DNA of 46,646 bases from Saprospiraceae bacterium (GCA_029262995.1 JAJCYH010000017.1:1-46646); one strand, 5' to 3'; shown: positions 37,994-46,646, numbered from the stretch's first letter. Numbers and translations are program-made. The notes: a model not told the origin generated them from the letters alone.

Positions 37994-39619
37994 ATGTATT
38001 TTAAACTTACTATCCTAGCCATAACCCTTGGTATTTTTCTCATTTCCTGTGGAGGAGATAAATTCACTATTGAAGAGGAAGTAATCCTCAGCCACATTTT
38101 AACTTTATCAGATGACAATTATATGGGTAGGATGCCATGCACTACAGGTGAAGATTCAACAGTTGCATATCTTAAAAAACTATTAAAAACTTATGGACTG
38201 GATCCTGGATTTGGAGAATCTTATACCCAAGATGTTCCGCTTTCTAATGTTGAATCATTTATGAGTGACAAAATGATTATTGAAACACCAAACAGTTCTA
38301 TGGAGTTAAACAAGATTGAAGATTTTGTTATACACACTCAAAGAATAGCAGACAGCTTGTCTTTGCATAAATCTCAATTGGTTTTTTGCGGATACGGTAT
38401 TGTGGACGAAAAGCTTGGTTGGAATGATTATGCAGGTATAGATATGAAGGGTAAAACTGCGGTAGTAATGATCAATGACCCTGGATTCGGTGGAGACGAT
38501 CCAGAGTTTTTCACTGGCGATAAAATGACTTATTACGGAAGATGGACATACAAGTATGAAGAAGCAGATAGACAAGGAGTAGATGGTTTATTGATCATTC
38601 ATGAAACAAACTCTGCAGGTTATCCTTGGTTTGTTATCCAAAGTTCTTGGACAGGTCCACAACAAGGCATATCAGGTATCGATCGATCAGATGACTGTGG
38701 AGTTAAAGGTTGGGTATCGCTTGACAAAGCCGTTGAACTCTTTACGAATAATGGATTGAACTTTACAGAGGAAATTAAAAAAGCGAGAACGCCAGGGTTT
38801 AAGCCTTTTCTATTAAATAGCACTGTTAGTGCTTCATTAACCGCTCAATCAACAGAATGCATTTCTCAAAATGTAATGGCTGTAAAAAAAGGTAATAAAA
38901 ACCCAGATGAAATTATTATCTACACTGCACACTGGGATCATTTAGGAACTGGAAAGTCTGTAGACGGTGATTCAATATATAATGGTGCACAAGATAATTC
39001 AACAGGAAGCTCTAGCTTATTATCTATAGCAGAAGCATTTTCCAATCAGACAGGAAGTGATAGATCCGTAGGATTTTTATTTGTCACTGCAGAAGAACAA
39101 GGTCTTCTGGGGTCTGAATACTATACTTTAAATCCTTCCTATGAATTGGACAAAACGGTATGTAATATTAACATGGACGGAATGAAAACTGCAGGTGCTA
39201 TGAAAGACTTTACAGTTACTGGTATTGGACATTCTGAAATGGACATTTATGCAGAAAAGGCAGCGAAATCCCAAGGAAGATACCTAAATCCTGAACCAGA
39301 GCCACAAAAGGGAATGTTTTTCAGATCTGACCACTTTAACTTTGCTAAAAAGGGAGTTCCTGCACTCTATGCTAAAGGTGAATATGAGCACATGGAAAAA
39401 GGTATAGAGTATTTTAAAGATTATAATGATACCTACACCAATGAAAGATACCATGCTCCTTCAGATGAATATAATCCTGAAATATGGGATCTTGAAGGCG
39501 TTGTAAATGATGCCAGACTATACTTTCAAATAGGCTTAGATCTATCTAGCAATAATGATTGGCCCACATGGAATTCAAGTTCCGAATTTAAGAGATCAAA
39601 AAACTTTTTAAAAGATTAA
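37994..39619 (+). CDS. M28-family aminopeptidase lipoprotein with PA-like insert
   Basis: 541 residues. The lipobox is FLISC (Cys19). An inserted protease-associated (PA)-type segment spans about 130-260 ([34 protein letters not shown]). The M28 zinc site follows: [35 protein letters not shown] and RYHAPSDEY. The ligands are conserved. This is a different subfamily from the PDZ-carrying M28 protein at 31527-32777. It probably acts on extracellular or periplasmic peptides. It lies in the plus-strand run, 10 bases ahead of the VOC gene. Confidence 0.9.
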   Translation: MYFKLTILAITLGIFLISCGGDKFTIEEEVILSHILTLSDDNYMGRMPCTTGEDSTVAYLKKLLKTYGLDPGFGESYTQDVPLSNVESFMSDKMIIETPNSSMELNKIEDFVIHTQRIADSLSLHKSQLVFCGYGIVDEKLGWNDYAGIDMKGKTAVVMINDPGFGGDDPEFFTGDKMTYYGRWTYKYEEADRQGVDGLLIIHETNSAGYPWFVIQSSWTGPQQGISGIDRSDDCGVKGWVSLDKAVELFTNNGLNFTEEIKKARTPGFKPFLLNSTVSASLTAQSTECISQNVMAVKKGNKNPDEIIIYTAHWDHLGTGKSVDGDSIYNGAQDNSTGSSSLLSIAEAFSNQTGSDRSVGFLFVTAEEQGLLGSEYYTLNPSYELDKTVCNINMDGMKTAGAMKDFTVTGIGHSEMDIYAEKAAKSQGRYLNPEPEPQKGMFFRSDHFNFAKKGVPALYAKGEYEHMEKGIEYFKDYNDTYTNERYHAPSDEYNPEIWDLEGVVNDARLYFQIGLDLSSNNDWPTWNSSSEFKRSKNFLKD

Positions 39620-39629
39620 ACACAGCAAC

Positions 39630-40055
39630 ATGTATAAACTCTCTCCTTTTCATCTAGCTATTCCTGTTGACAACCTTGAGAAAGCGAGAAATTTTTACAG
39701 AGACATACTGGCTTGTGAAGAAGGAAGATCTGATATCAATTGGGTAGATTTTAATTTATATGGACACCAATTGGTAATACACTATAAAGAATCTTTGGAT
39801 AAGGATGAAACAAAATTCAATCCTGTTGATGGACATGATATACCCATTCCTCATTTTGGAGTTGTATTACCTTGGGAAGAGTGGGAGTCTCTGGCCTCTA
39901 AACTTAGAACGCATTCAATAACTTTCATTATTGAACCATACATTCGATTTAAAGGAGAAGTAGGCGAACAAGCTACTATGTTTTTTTTAGATCCCTGTGG
40001 AAATGCTCTTGAGTTTAAAGCTTTCAAAAACATTAAAAATTTATTTACAAAATGA
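39630..40055 (+). CDS. VOC-family (glyoxalase/dioxygenase fold) protein
   Basis: 141 residues, one VOC domain of paired beta-alpha-beta modules. It starts with [21 protein letters not shown] and ends with the [15 protein letters not shown] strand. His in FHLAIP, His in IPHFG and Glu in ALEFKA are placed to bind a metal. The reaction is not known. Its stop overlaps the start of the oxidoreductase gene by four bases (ATGA). Confidence 0.85.
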   Translation: MYKLSPFHLAIPVDNLEKARNFYRDILACEEGRSDINWVDFNLYGHQLVIHYKESLDKDETKFNPVDGHDIPIPHFGVVLPWEEWESLASKLRTHSITFIIEPYIRFKGEVGEQATMFFLDPCGNALEFKAFKNIKNLFTK

Positions 40056-41074
40056 AAGCCATTGAATTAATTAAATATGGTAACGCCTGTGGCGCATTTA
40101 GATTTACGGAAAAAGAAATTCCTGAAATCAAAGAGACGGAAGTATTGATAAAGGTATTGTTCTCCGGTCTTAATTTTGCTGATGTAATCGCAAGGAGAGG
40201 ACTCTACCCCGATGCTCCAAAAAATCCAGCTATCCTTGGTTACGATGTCGTTGGAATAGTAGAGCGTATCGGAAATAAAGTTAAGCACGTAAAGCAAGGG
40301 GATACAGTTACTGCTCTAACAAGATTTGGGGGTTATGCTGAGTATGTTAAGACAATGGGAGAAGGAGTTGGGATCGTTCCTGAAGGAATGGATCTTGCAT
40401 CACTTACTGCATTAGCTACACAGGCATGTACTGCTTATTATTGTGCTGAATACATGGTTAATCTGCAAGAAGGTGACAAAGTACTTATTCATGCAGCTGC
40501 AGGTGGCGTAGGTAATATGTTAGTACAACTTGCAAAATACAAGAAATGTATTGTTATTGGTACTGCCAGCAATTCGAAAGAAGAATATCTGAAATCTTTA
40601 AGTCTTGATCACTTCATTAATTATCGAGAAAAGGATTTTTATCAAGAAATAATCAGAGAGCATGGTGCAAAATCTATTGATTACGTTTTTGATAGTATTG
40701 GAGGATCAACTTTTAAAAAATCTATGAAACTTTTAGGGCCATGTGGTAGCATGGTTAGTTTTGGAGCTGCCTCCCAAGTCTCTGGTAACAATAAGATAAA
40801 AGCTGTAATGGCTGTATTAGGGTTTGGTATTTTCTCTCCTATTCAATTATTGATGCAATCGCAATCCATTATTGCCGTAAATATGCTTCGTGTTGCAGAC
40901 CATAAACCGCATGTTTTTAAACAAATTCTTACTGAAGTTATTAATCTTACCAATGAGGGCGTTCTAAAACCTAAAGTCTCTAAAATTTATCCAGTTTCAG
41001 ATATTGCAGATGCACACGAGTTTCTCGAATCCAGAAATTCAATCGGTAAGGTCGTTCTCCAATGGAACCCTTAA
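40052..41074 (+). CDS. Medium-chain zinc-type dehydrogenase/quinone oxidoreductase
   Basis: 340 residues. The N-terminal GroES-like half shows [19 protein letters not shown] and [12 protein letters not shown]. The Rossmann half shows the nucleotide motif [17 protein letters not shown] and the DYVFDSIGG strand. The cysteines of zinc-binding alcohol dehydrogenases are absent, so it belongs with the zinc-free quinone oxidoreductase/VAT1-like group that uses NADPH. The substrate is unknown. It ends the plus-strand run, and the promoter of the next gene overlaps its stop. Confidence 0.88.
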   Translation: MKAIELIKYGNACGAFRFTEKEIPEIKETEVLIKVLFSGLNFADVIARRGLYPDAPKNPAILGYDVVGIVERIGNKVKHVKQGDTVTALTRFGGYAEYVKTMGEGVGIVPEGMDLASLTALATQACTAYYCAEYMVNLQEGDKVLIHAAAGGVGNMLVQLAKYKKCIVIGTASNSKEEYLKSLSLDHFINYREKDFYQEIIREHGAKSIDYVFDSIGGSTFKKSMKLLGPCGSMVSFGAASQVSGNNKIKAVMAVLGFGIFSPIQLLMQSQSIIAVNMLRVADHKPHVFKQILTEVINLTNEGVLKPKVSKIYPVSDIADAHEFLESRNSIGKVVLQWNP

Positions 41075-41075
41075 A

Positions 41076-41108
41076 TTTGGAGACACTTAAATATTTATTC
41101 TATCTTTG
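41076..41108 (+). promoter_or_regulatory. Bacteroidota-type promoter of the double zinc-ribbon lipoprotein
   Basis: TTTG at 41076-41079, a 21-base spacer, then TATCTTTG at 41101-41108: a full match to TTTG-N19-21-TAnnTTTG. The ATG is 16 bases past the -7 element, so the leader would be very short. The -33 part directly follows the stop codon of the previous gene. Confidence 0.65.
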
Positions 41109-41123
41109 ATAAAATTTTAAAAA

Positions 41124-41615
41124 ATGAAATACACGTACATTCTAGCATTCTTCTGTCTTTGTCTTTTTACTGCTTGTAACAACTCGCCTGAAAGACCAGA
41201 ACCTATGCTTGACCCTAATTATGAGCCAGGTCAACCGGCTACTTCTACTCCTGCAACTTTTTCTAATGAAGCTTCAACTGGAGGATCCGTATACCATTAT
41301 ATCTGCCCTAATAATTGTGGCGGTGGAGACGCTGCTGGAAATTGTCCTGTTTGTGGTACTGCTTATACACATAATCAAGCATTCCATAATCAAGCTAATG
41401 CTGGAACAACAACGACTCCTGCAAATCCTAACATTACGACTTCAGGTAGTCCAACGCCAGCTAACACGCCTACACCGAGTCCGGAACCACCTCAAAATGC
41501 TTCGGGTGTATGGCATTATACATGCTCAAATGGATGTACAGGTGGAGCTGGTAGTGCTACTGCTTGTGCCACTTGTGGCTCTACTTTAGTACACAATACT
41601 TTGTACCACCAATAG
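41124..41615 (+). CDS. Lipoprotein with two zinc-ribbon-like metal-binding modules
   Basis: 163 residues. The lipobox is LFTAC (Cys18). Two copies of one module (about 55-90 and 128-163) share the order: aromatic-H-Y-x-C-x3-C-x-G-G, a short Gly/Ala stretch, C-x2-C-G-x5-H-N-x2-[FY]-H. Four Cys and several His per copy suggest a bound Zn, Cu or Fe. A Thr/Pro/Ser-rich linker joins them. The modules recall the heavy-metal-binding domain (HMBD) of Cu/Zn efflux proteins, but are more His-rich. It would be tethered in the periplasm or on the outer membrane as a metal store or sensor. It has its own promoter and terminator. Confidence 0.8.
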   Translation: MKYTYILAFFCLCLFTACNNSPERPEPMLDPNYEPGQPATSTPATFSNEASTGGSVYHYICPNNCGGGDAAGNCPVCGTAYTHNQAFHNQANAGTTTTPANPNITTSGSPTPANTPTPSPEPPQNASGVWHYTCSNGCTGGAGSATACATCGSTLVHNTLYHQ

Positions 41616-41642
41616 TTTACAGACTTAGACAAAATACATTGC

Positions 41643-41673
41643 CCTGGTTAATTTCTTAATCAGGTTTTTTTTT
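41643..41673 (+). terminator. Rho-independent terminator of the double zinc-ribbon lipoprotein
   Basis: Stem CCTGGTTAA (41643-41651) and TTAATCAGG (41656-41664), one G-T pair, 4-base loop, followed by nine T. It lies 27 bases past the stop at 41615. Confidence 0.85.
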
Positions 41674-41783
41674 ATTTATAAATTATATCAAGGTTTAATT
41701 TAATGTTATGGCGTAAATTAAACAATACATCGATGGTTTATTGCTAGTTATCTATTAGTCACAATCTCATCTCTTCTTTATCT

Positions 41784-41791
41784 TAAATTTG
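41784..41791 (+). promoter_or_regulatory. Candidate -7 element for the TonB receptor gene
   Basis: TAAATTTG fits TAnnTTTG, 76 bases before the ATG at 41868. No TTTG is at the right distance upstream. The leader would be about 70 bases. Confidence 0.3.
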
Positions 41792-41867
41792 CCTCTCAAT
41801 CTATTTTTAAAACAAACAGATTATTCCTTTTCAATATTTCTCTGTTACCATATCAGATTAAGTTATT

Positions 41868-44234
41868 ATGAGACATTATTTTACTTTTTTATTTGCACTT
41901 ATTGGCTTTTCCATGTTTGGTCAGGAAGCTACTCTAAACGGATATATTAGGGATGCCAACAGTGGTGAAACACTTATAGGTGCTACTGCCTATATCACCG
42001 AATTAGGGATTGGTGCTACAAGTAATGAATATGGTTTCTATTCGATAACTGTAGCCAATGGATCATCTTATACTATAGAATTTGCTTACCTAGGTTTTCA
42101 AAGCAAGGTTCTTAATCTGGATATCATTGATGATTTAAGATTTGATATCGAATTATCTGAAGAAGCCACAGAGCTTGAGGAAATCGTTATTACTGCCGAA
42201 ACTGAAGATAAAAATGTTACCAATATTGAAATGAGCACCAACAAATTGGATGTTTCTACAATTAAAAAGATGCCTACATTACTTGGAGAAGTAGAGATTA
42301 TCAGAAGCCTACAACTTCTGCCTGGAGTAACAACTGTAGGTGAAGGAGCAAGTGGGTTTAATGTAAGAGGTGGTAGCATTGATCAAAACTTAGTTCTTCT
42401 TGATGAAGCTCCAGTCTTTAATTCCTCTCATCTATTTGGATTCTTCTCAGTATTTAACCCTGATGCCGTCAAAGATGTAAAACTCTATAAAGCTGGCGTT
42501 CCTTCTAGATATGGTGGACGCCTTGCTTCCATCCTCGATGTTAGAATGAAGGAAGGAAACAACAAAAAACTTGAAGTAAATGGTGGAATAGGATTCATCT
42601 TTTCAAGATTATCCATTGAAGCTCCTATCGTCAAGGATAAAGCTTCATTCATTATCGCTGCTAGAAGGTCATATATTGATGTATTGGCCAAACCATTTTT
42701 AAGCGATGACAACCAAAACTCAGGTTTAAACTTTTATGATTTAACATTTAAAACCAATTATAAATTCAGTGAAAAAGATCGAATCTTTTTATCAGCATAC
42801 CTTGGTAGAGATAACTTCCAATTTGGAGAACAGGCTGGATTTAACTGGGGTAATTCAACTGGGACTCTTCGATGGAATCACCTTTTCAGTGAAAAACTAT
42901 TTGCCAATCTTACTTTTTATTATAGTGATTATGATTATCAAATAAAATTCTTCAGCGACCCTCAAAATAAATTTGACTGGAATGCACGAATTGTAAATTA
43001 CAGTTTGAAACCAGAATTTACCCTTTACCTCAACCCAAGAAATATAATAAGATATGGAGGTCAATCTATCGTTTATAAATTCGAACCTGGAAACGCCATT
43101 GGGATTAGTGAAGGTGAAGTCAGAAATTTTGGGCTAACCAACAAATATGCCATTGAATCTGCATTGTATGTTGAAAATGAACAAGACATCAGTGATAAAA
43201 TAAAGATCAATTATGGATTACGTTGGTCTCATTTCAACTATACAGGCAAAGGGGAAGCCTTTACTTTTGCAGAAGCTACTCCTGGACAAAGAAGAGAAGT
43301 CCTTTCATCACAAATCTATGATCAATGGGAAAGCATACAGACATATAGTAATTTTGAACCAAGATTTGCTATCAAGTACCAAGTAGATGCAACAAGCTCT
43401 TTGAAAGCAAGCTATAACCGAATGGCTCAATACATTCAGCTTGTATCCAATACTACGGCATCAACACCTGTTGACATATGGACTCCTGCATCTAATAACA
43501 TCAAACCCCAGATGTCAGACCAATATGCCTTAGGTTATTTTAACAACTTAAAAGACAACCACTATGAATTCTCATCTGAAGTCTATTATAAAAAAATGTA
43601 TAACTCTGTAGATTATATAGATGCCGCAGATCTAATACTTAACCCTTACCTTGAAGGTGATCTGCTAGAAGGGCAAGGAAGGGCATATGGCTTAGAATTG
43701 CTTATGAAGAAAAACAAAGGTGATTTCACAGGCTGGTTTAGCTACACCTTAGCAAGGACAGAAAGACAAACAATTGGCATCAATAAGGGCAATTGGTATC
43801 CTTCTAGATTTGATCAGACACATAAACTAACTTTTAATGGGTTTTATGAATTAAACGAAAAATGGAGTCTTAGCTCAACACTAACCGTTATTTCTGGTAC
43901 TCCAATTACATTCCCAACGTCTAGATTTGAGCAACAAGGATATGTAATTCCTCATAATGGCAGTGAAAACAGAAATAATGTAAGAGTTCCTTTGTATCAC
44001 AGGCTAGATATTGGAGCTACATTAAAAGGCAAGAAAAGACCAGGCAAGAAATGGTATGGGGAATGGGTATTCTCAGTATATAATCTTTACAGCAGAAAAA
44101 ATCCTTTTGCAATTTATTTTAGACCTGAAGAATCCAGAAGTGCTGGCATGACTGCAGTCAAAACAGAAGCCATCAGATTATCAGTTATCGGAAATTTTAT
44201 TCCATCAGTATCCTATAATTTCAAATTTAATTAA
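41868..44234 (+). CDS. TonB-dependent outer-membrane receptor with carboxypeptidase-regulatory N-domain
   Basis: 788 residues. A signal peptide (ending near MFGQ) is followed by a carboxypeptidase D regulatory-like domain (20-105: LNGYIRDANSGETLIGATAY, YGFYSITV), a plug domain (about 125-230: SLQLLPGV, GFNVRGGSIDQNLVLLD, SRYGGRLASILDV) and a C-terminal barrel of many amphipathic strands ending in the terminal Phe (YNFKF, then Asn). It should import a substrate through the outer membrane using TonB energy. It is shorter than SusC proteins and its partner is a DUF4249 lipoprotein, not SusD, two bases downstream. The substrate is unknown. Confidence 0.92.
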   Translation: MRHYFTFLFALIGFSMFGQEATLNGYIRDANSGETLIGATAYITELGIGATSNEYGFYSITVANGSSYTIEFAYLGFQSKVLNLDIIDDLRFDIELSEEATELEEIVITAETEDKNVTNIEMSTNKLDVSTIKKMPTLLGEVEIIRSLQLLPGVTTVGEGASGFNVRGGSIDQNLVLLDEAPVFNSSHLFGFFSVFNPDAVKDVKLYKAGVPSRYGGRLASILDVRMKEGNNKKLEVNGGIGFIFSRLSIEAPIVKDKASFIIAARRSYIDVLAKPFLSDDNQNSGLNFYDLTFKTNYKFSEKDRIFLSAYLGRDNFQFGEQAGFNWGNSTGTLRWNHLFSEKLFANLTFYYSDYDYQIKFFSDPQNKFDWNARIVNYSLKPEFTLYLNPRNIIRYGGQSIVYKFEPGNAIGISEGEVRNFGLTNKYAIESALYVENEQDISDKIKINYGLRWSHFNYTGKGEAFTFAEATPGQRREVLSSQIYDQWESIQTYSNFEPRFAIKYQVDATSSLKASYNRMAQYIQLVSNTTASTPVDIWTPASNNIKPQMSDQYALGYFNNLKDNHYEFSSEVYYKKMYNSVDYIDAADLILNPYLEGDLLEGQGRAYGLELLMKKNKGDFTGWFSYTLARTERQTIGINKGNWYPSRFDQTHKLTFNGFYELNEKWSLSSTLTVISGTPITFPTSRFEQQGYVIPHNGSENRNNVRVPLYHRLDIGATLKGKKRPGKKWYGEWVFSVYNLYSRKNPFAIYFRPEESRSAGMTAVKTEAIRLSVIGNFIPSVSYNFKFN

Positions 44235-44235
44235 G

Positions 44236-45114
44236 ATGAAAAATTACTATTTAATTCTTATCGCTATATTCCTATTTGCATCTTGTGAAGATACAATAGA
44301 TGTTAATTTAGAAGAATCTGACCCTCAGATAATAGTTGACGCGTGGCTAGATAACAATAATCAACGCCAAGAAATCAGAATTAGCAAGTCACTACCCTAT
44401 TTTACCAATGAGATTACTCCAGGTGTAGAAAATGCCATTGTCATAGTTAAAAACAATAATGGCAATGAATATCAATTTGCACACGAAGCCAATGGGCTAT
44501 ATGTTTATGATTTTAACGAAAATGAATCCATAGGCGCTATTGGAGATAGTTTCGAATTAAACATAGCTATTGATAGCAAAAATTACTTTGCCAATGCCAT
44601 GATGAATAGAGTCACACCTATAGATTCTCTTGTACAAGAATATAGAGATGATGAAGTCTTTACGGAAGATGGAATTTATTGCCAAGTATTTGCACGCGAC
44701 TTTGATGGTTTAGGTGATTCTTATTGGATACAATCATATAAAAATGGACAATACTTAAACCGACCTTTTGAAATTAATATCGCCTATGATGCAGGCTTTG
44801 ATTCTGGAGGTGAACTAGACGGTTTTGTATTCATCTATCCTATTAGAGATTTGATCAATGAAACAGGTGATGATGGAATTCCAATTCAATGGGAAGTTGG
44901 AGATATTATTACTGTTGAAATACATTCCATCTCAAATGACGCCTTTAAATTTTTAGAGATAATGAGAGATCAACTACTAAATAGTTATAACACGATTTTT
45001 GCAGAACCTCTTGCCAATACCGTTGGAAATATTTATCCTAGCAATAGTGAAGACACTGTTTTAGGTGTATTTAACGTTTCCGCTGTATCTTCAGTTGAAC
45101 AAGTAATCGAGTAA
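44236..45114 (+). CDS. DUF4249 lipoprotein, partner of the TonB receptor
   Basis: 292 residues. The lipobox is LFASC (Cys17). The mature start EDTIDVNLEESDPQIIVDAWL is the hallmark of the DUF4249 family, with the usual FELNIAIDSKNYFANAMM and IYPSNSEDTVLGVFNVSAVS segments. In Bacteroidota these lipoproteins are regularly coded next to TonB receptors with a carboxypeptidase-regulatory domain. The gene starts two bases after the receptor stop. A role as the surface lid or binding partner of the receptor is inferred. Its 3' end overlaps the convergent SET gene by 44 bases. Confidence 0.9.
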   Translation: MKNYYLILIAIFLFASCEDTIDVNLEESDPQIIVDAWLDNNNQRQEIRISKSLPYFTNEITPGVENAIVIVKNNNGNEYQFAHEANGLYVYDFNENESIGAIGDSFELNIAIDSKNYFANAMMNRVTPIDSLVQEYRDDEVFTEDGIYCQVFARDFDGLGDSYWIQSYKNGQYLNRPFEINIAYDAGFDSGGELDGFVFIYPIRDLINETGDDGIPIQWEVGDIITVEIHSISNDAFKFLEIMRDQLLNSYNTIFAEPLANTVGNIYPSNSEDTVLGVFNVSAVSSVEQVIE

Positions 45115-45538
45115 TAGATTGGGAATTTATATCAAACCAAAGCTTAAAAGTATTTTCATGCTCTGACATGTAATGCAAACAAATTTCTTCATTGGCCAGT
45201 ATATTTCTTTTAGCCATTATTTTTATCATCATACTTTCATGATCGGTTATAAATTCAGCATTTGCATTTTCTGAGTGATTATACAATGATCCATACCCTA
45301 ATGCAATAGCAGAAATATTCTTCTCAAGATCCCAAATAAAATAATAGTCATGGAGGTATGTGTTGTGTATGATTTTTGTATCATTTGCGGATAAAACGAT
45401 TACAGGACAAAGCTCGATAATACTTCCAGATTCAATAGCTTCACTTGTAAATACGCCTCTTCCTTTATTTTTATCTTCAAGGATATACAAGCTAGGCAAC
45501 TGTGTATGTAACATTAGTATGTATTGTTTAATAAACAT
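45071..45538 (-). CDS. SET-domain protein
   Basis: 155 residues from the ATG at 45538. A TTG two codons before is in frame but less likely. SET-fold motifs are present: GRGVFTSEAIESGSIIE near the start, GYGSLYNHSENANAEF (the N-H-S pseudoknot) and ANEEICLHYMS with the catalytic-type Tyr. In eukaryotes these enzymes methylate lysines with SAM. Bacterial versions are common in Bacteroidota and mostly uncharacterised. The last 15-20 residues beyond the fold overlap the DUF4249 coding end on the other strand, which suggests a late extension of the reading frame. Confidence 0.8.
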   Translation of the reverse strand: MFIKQYILMLHTQLPSLYILEDKNKGRGVFTSEAIESGSIIELCPVIVLSANDTKIIHNTYLHDYYFIWDLEKNISAIALGYGSLYNHSENANAEFITDHESMMIKIMAKRNILANEEICLHYMSEHENTFKLWFDINSQSITRLLVQLKIQRKR

Positions 45539-45647
45539 ACTCAATAATATTTCACTTCTTAAATCTATCCATCACTAATCTAAATATTGAAAATTATATT
45601 TTGATAACTAACTATAATACAGTAACTTAAGCTTATTGTTCCTTAAA

Positions 45648-45860
45648 ATGAATATCATAAATAACAGTATTCTACTTTTCCCCCTTATTATTTTACTTCC
45701 GTTTTATCAAATTTCTCAAGTCCCAAACACCTTAAGTTAACAAGGTGCTTTAACGGATAATGATAGCCTGCCCTTGCCAGATGGAAATGATAATATTACC
45801 TTCTCATCATTTGACAATGCATCTGGTGGGAATAGTGAATGGGAAGAATTTAAGAAATAA
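45648..45860 (+). pseudogene. Remnant of a small exported protein with an in-frame stop
   Basis: An ATG at 45648 starts a hydrophobic signal-like segment (ILLFPLIILLPFY). Codon 31 is TAA (45738-45740), and the same frame then runs on with acidic, low-complexity codons (DNDSLPLPDGND, NASGGNSEWEEFKK) to a TAA at 45858. The two halves read like one 70-codon gene broken by a nonsense change. The family was not recognised. It lies just before the broken metal-efflux gene. Confidence 0.45.
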
Positions 45861-45864
45861 GCAC

Positions 45865-46375
45865 ATGAAAACTGTCACCACTATAGCATTTATACTTTGC
45901 ACTACTACAATTGGGTATGGTCAAATACAATTGAATAAAGATAAATTAGGATGGGGTGCAATACTAATTGGATCAATTATGCTTTTGTTTAAAGATATCC
46001 CACTTCTTGATCCATGCCTGTCATTATTGATTACACTATACATTTTGTGGAATGCAATTAAGAATTTAAGAGAAACATTATTCATTTTCCTGTAGGGTAT
46101 TCCTAAGGATATAGCTCGTGAAGTAATGGAAGGCCAAATTATTGAAATAGACCATGTAGATTCTGTTCATCATACCCATATATGGTCTTTGGAAGGTCAG
46201 CATCATGTATATACGACTCATGTCAAATTGAAAGCAATAGATAATACTCAACAACTCATAAATATCAAATCAGAAATTAATAAAAATATTAAGAAAGTAC
46301 TCATTTAAACATTACATAATTGAAACAGAATTGGATAAAGAAGACTGTGGTTTACCTGATGCCAATCCCTGTTAA
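45865..46375 (+). pseudogene. Decaying cation diffusion facilitator (CzcD-like) fused to a foreign signal peptide
   Basis: From about 45937 the frame matches the C-terminal half of CzcD-type Zn/Cd/Co exporters: WGAILIGSIMLLF (TM5), LSLLITLYILWNAIKN (TM6), then GIPKDIA, VDSVHHTHIWSLEGQHH and a final EDCGLPDANPC-like tail. Three defects are visible. The first four helices are missing and replaced by a signal-peptide-like start at 45865 (TTIAFILCTTTIGYGQ), perhaps from a TolC-type gene. TAG at 46093-46095 stands where the family has CAG (Q in FLQGIPKD). An extra T near 46304-46306 shifts the frame, and removing it joins VLI to KHYIIETELDKEDC. The TM5 metal-site motif is cut. The gene cannot make a transporter. 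Confidence 0.85.
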
Positions 46376-46472
46376 ATAGCCAATATTTTGAAATTTAATA
46401 ATTAGATTTATTGAATTGCGCATTTACCTTTCACTGTAAAATTCATATATGATTGAATCAAATCATATAATT

Positions 46473-46646
46473 ATGAATAAATTGTTCAAAGGACTAAGCA
46501 TTTACGACTTCCAAAAGCAATTTGGAGATGACAAATCTTGTGTGGATACTCTTGTAGCAATGAAATGGCCTAATGGCTTTTCGTGCAGATATTGCGGCTA
46601 CACTAATTACTGCACAACAAAAAGATATGGTGAAAGGCGTTGTTGC
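46473..46646 (+). CDS. IS1595-family transposase, N-terminal part (cut by window edge)
   Basis: 58 codons from the ATG at 46473 to the right edge with no stop. The start LFKGLSIYDFQKQFGDD, VAMKWPNGFSCRYCGY and a second Cys pair (ERRCC) match the zinc-ribbon that opens IS1595-type DDE transposases (FxxxF start, WPxGxxCPxCG). The rest of the element and its terminal repeats are outside the window. The IS lies right beside the decaying metal-efflux gene. Confidence 0.8.
   Translation, partial: MNKLFKGLSIYDFQKQFGDDKSCVDTLVAMKWPNGFSCRYCGYTNYCTTKRYGERRCC
46473..46646 (+). mobile_element. Left part of an IS1595-family insertion sequence
   Basis: Inferred from the transposase start. The left end should lie between 46376 and 46472, but I cannot fix the inverted repeat without the other end. 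Confidence 0.5.

Noticed and set aside
41209-41589. 126-codon frame inside the double zinc-ribbon gene
   Set aside because: Leu/Val-rich shadow of Thr/Pro/Ala codons. The other frame has the lipobox and the repeated Cys/His modules.

Overview
The window is AT-rich DNA from a Bacteroidota bacterium, most likely of the Saprospiraceae/Chitinophagales side of the phylum (the class is inferred from protein style, not from a marker gene). The signs are type IX secretion (T9SS) C-terminal sorting domains, many lipoproteins with a short signal ending in a lipobox Cys, a TonB receptor with a carboxypeptidase-regulatory N-domain followed by a DUF4249 lipoprotein, FG-GAP/ASPIC surface proteins, and promoters of the Bacteroidota type (TTTG, then TAnnTTTG). 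No tRNA, rRNA or CRISPR array was seen.

Left part (1-6782): the 5' two thousand codons of a giant secreted protein on the minus strand. It has a long signal peptide, four copies of a Gly/Cys-rich domain, two PKD-like domains and at least ten and a half tandem 79-residue HYR-like repeats. It runs off the left edge. Its leader holds a terminator-like hairpin and a possible leader ORF that ends on the start codon. Next come an M49-type metallopeptidase lipoprotein and a strong terminator.

8.5-13.4 kb: a CoA-binding protein (plus), converging on a minus-strand run: 95-residue membrane protein, lipoprotein, polyprenyl-phosphate sugar transferase, shikimate dehydrogenase (aroE), proline dehydrogenase.

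13.7-26 kb: M14 carboxypeptidase, NADP-isocitrate dehydrogenase (icd) with a two-way terminator, an IscA-type Fe-S protein, a membrane-anchored unknown, a 5'-nucleotidase split into two adjacent genes, dnaA, a T9SS beta-propeller protein, obgE, a crotonase, and a class II-type histone deacetylase-like gene broken by one missing T in a T7 run.

26-41 kb: priA, nitroreductase, GNAT acetyltransferase, an unknown lipoprotein, a methyltransferase, an M28 peptidase with PDZ that is divergent from a TolB-like propeller lipoprotein with only 18 bp between them, and then a plus-strand run (small membrane protein, alpha/beta hydrolase, FG-GAP/ASPIC T9SS protein, second M28 peptidase, VOC protein, zinc-type oxidoreductase).

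41-46.6 kb: a lipoprotein with two zinc-ribbon-like modules, the TonB receptor/DUF4249 pair, a SET-domain protein, then a decaying heavy-metal locus (broken small ORF; truncated cation diffusion facilitator with a nonsense codon and a frameshift) beside the start of an IS1595-type transposase that runs off the right edge.

Much of the content is housekeeping plus cell-surface peptide and nucleotide scavenging (M14, M28 twice, M49, split 5'-nucleotidase, TonB receptor). I did not find a convincing new defence or mobile system. The best leads are the giant repeat protein with its leader, the double zinc-ribbon lipoprotein, and the two genes caught while broken.
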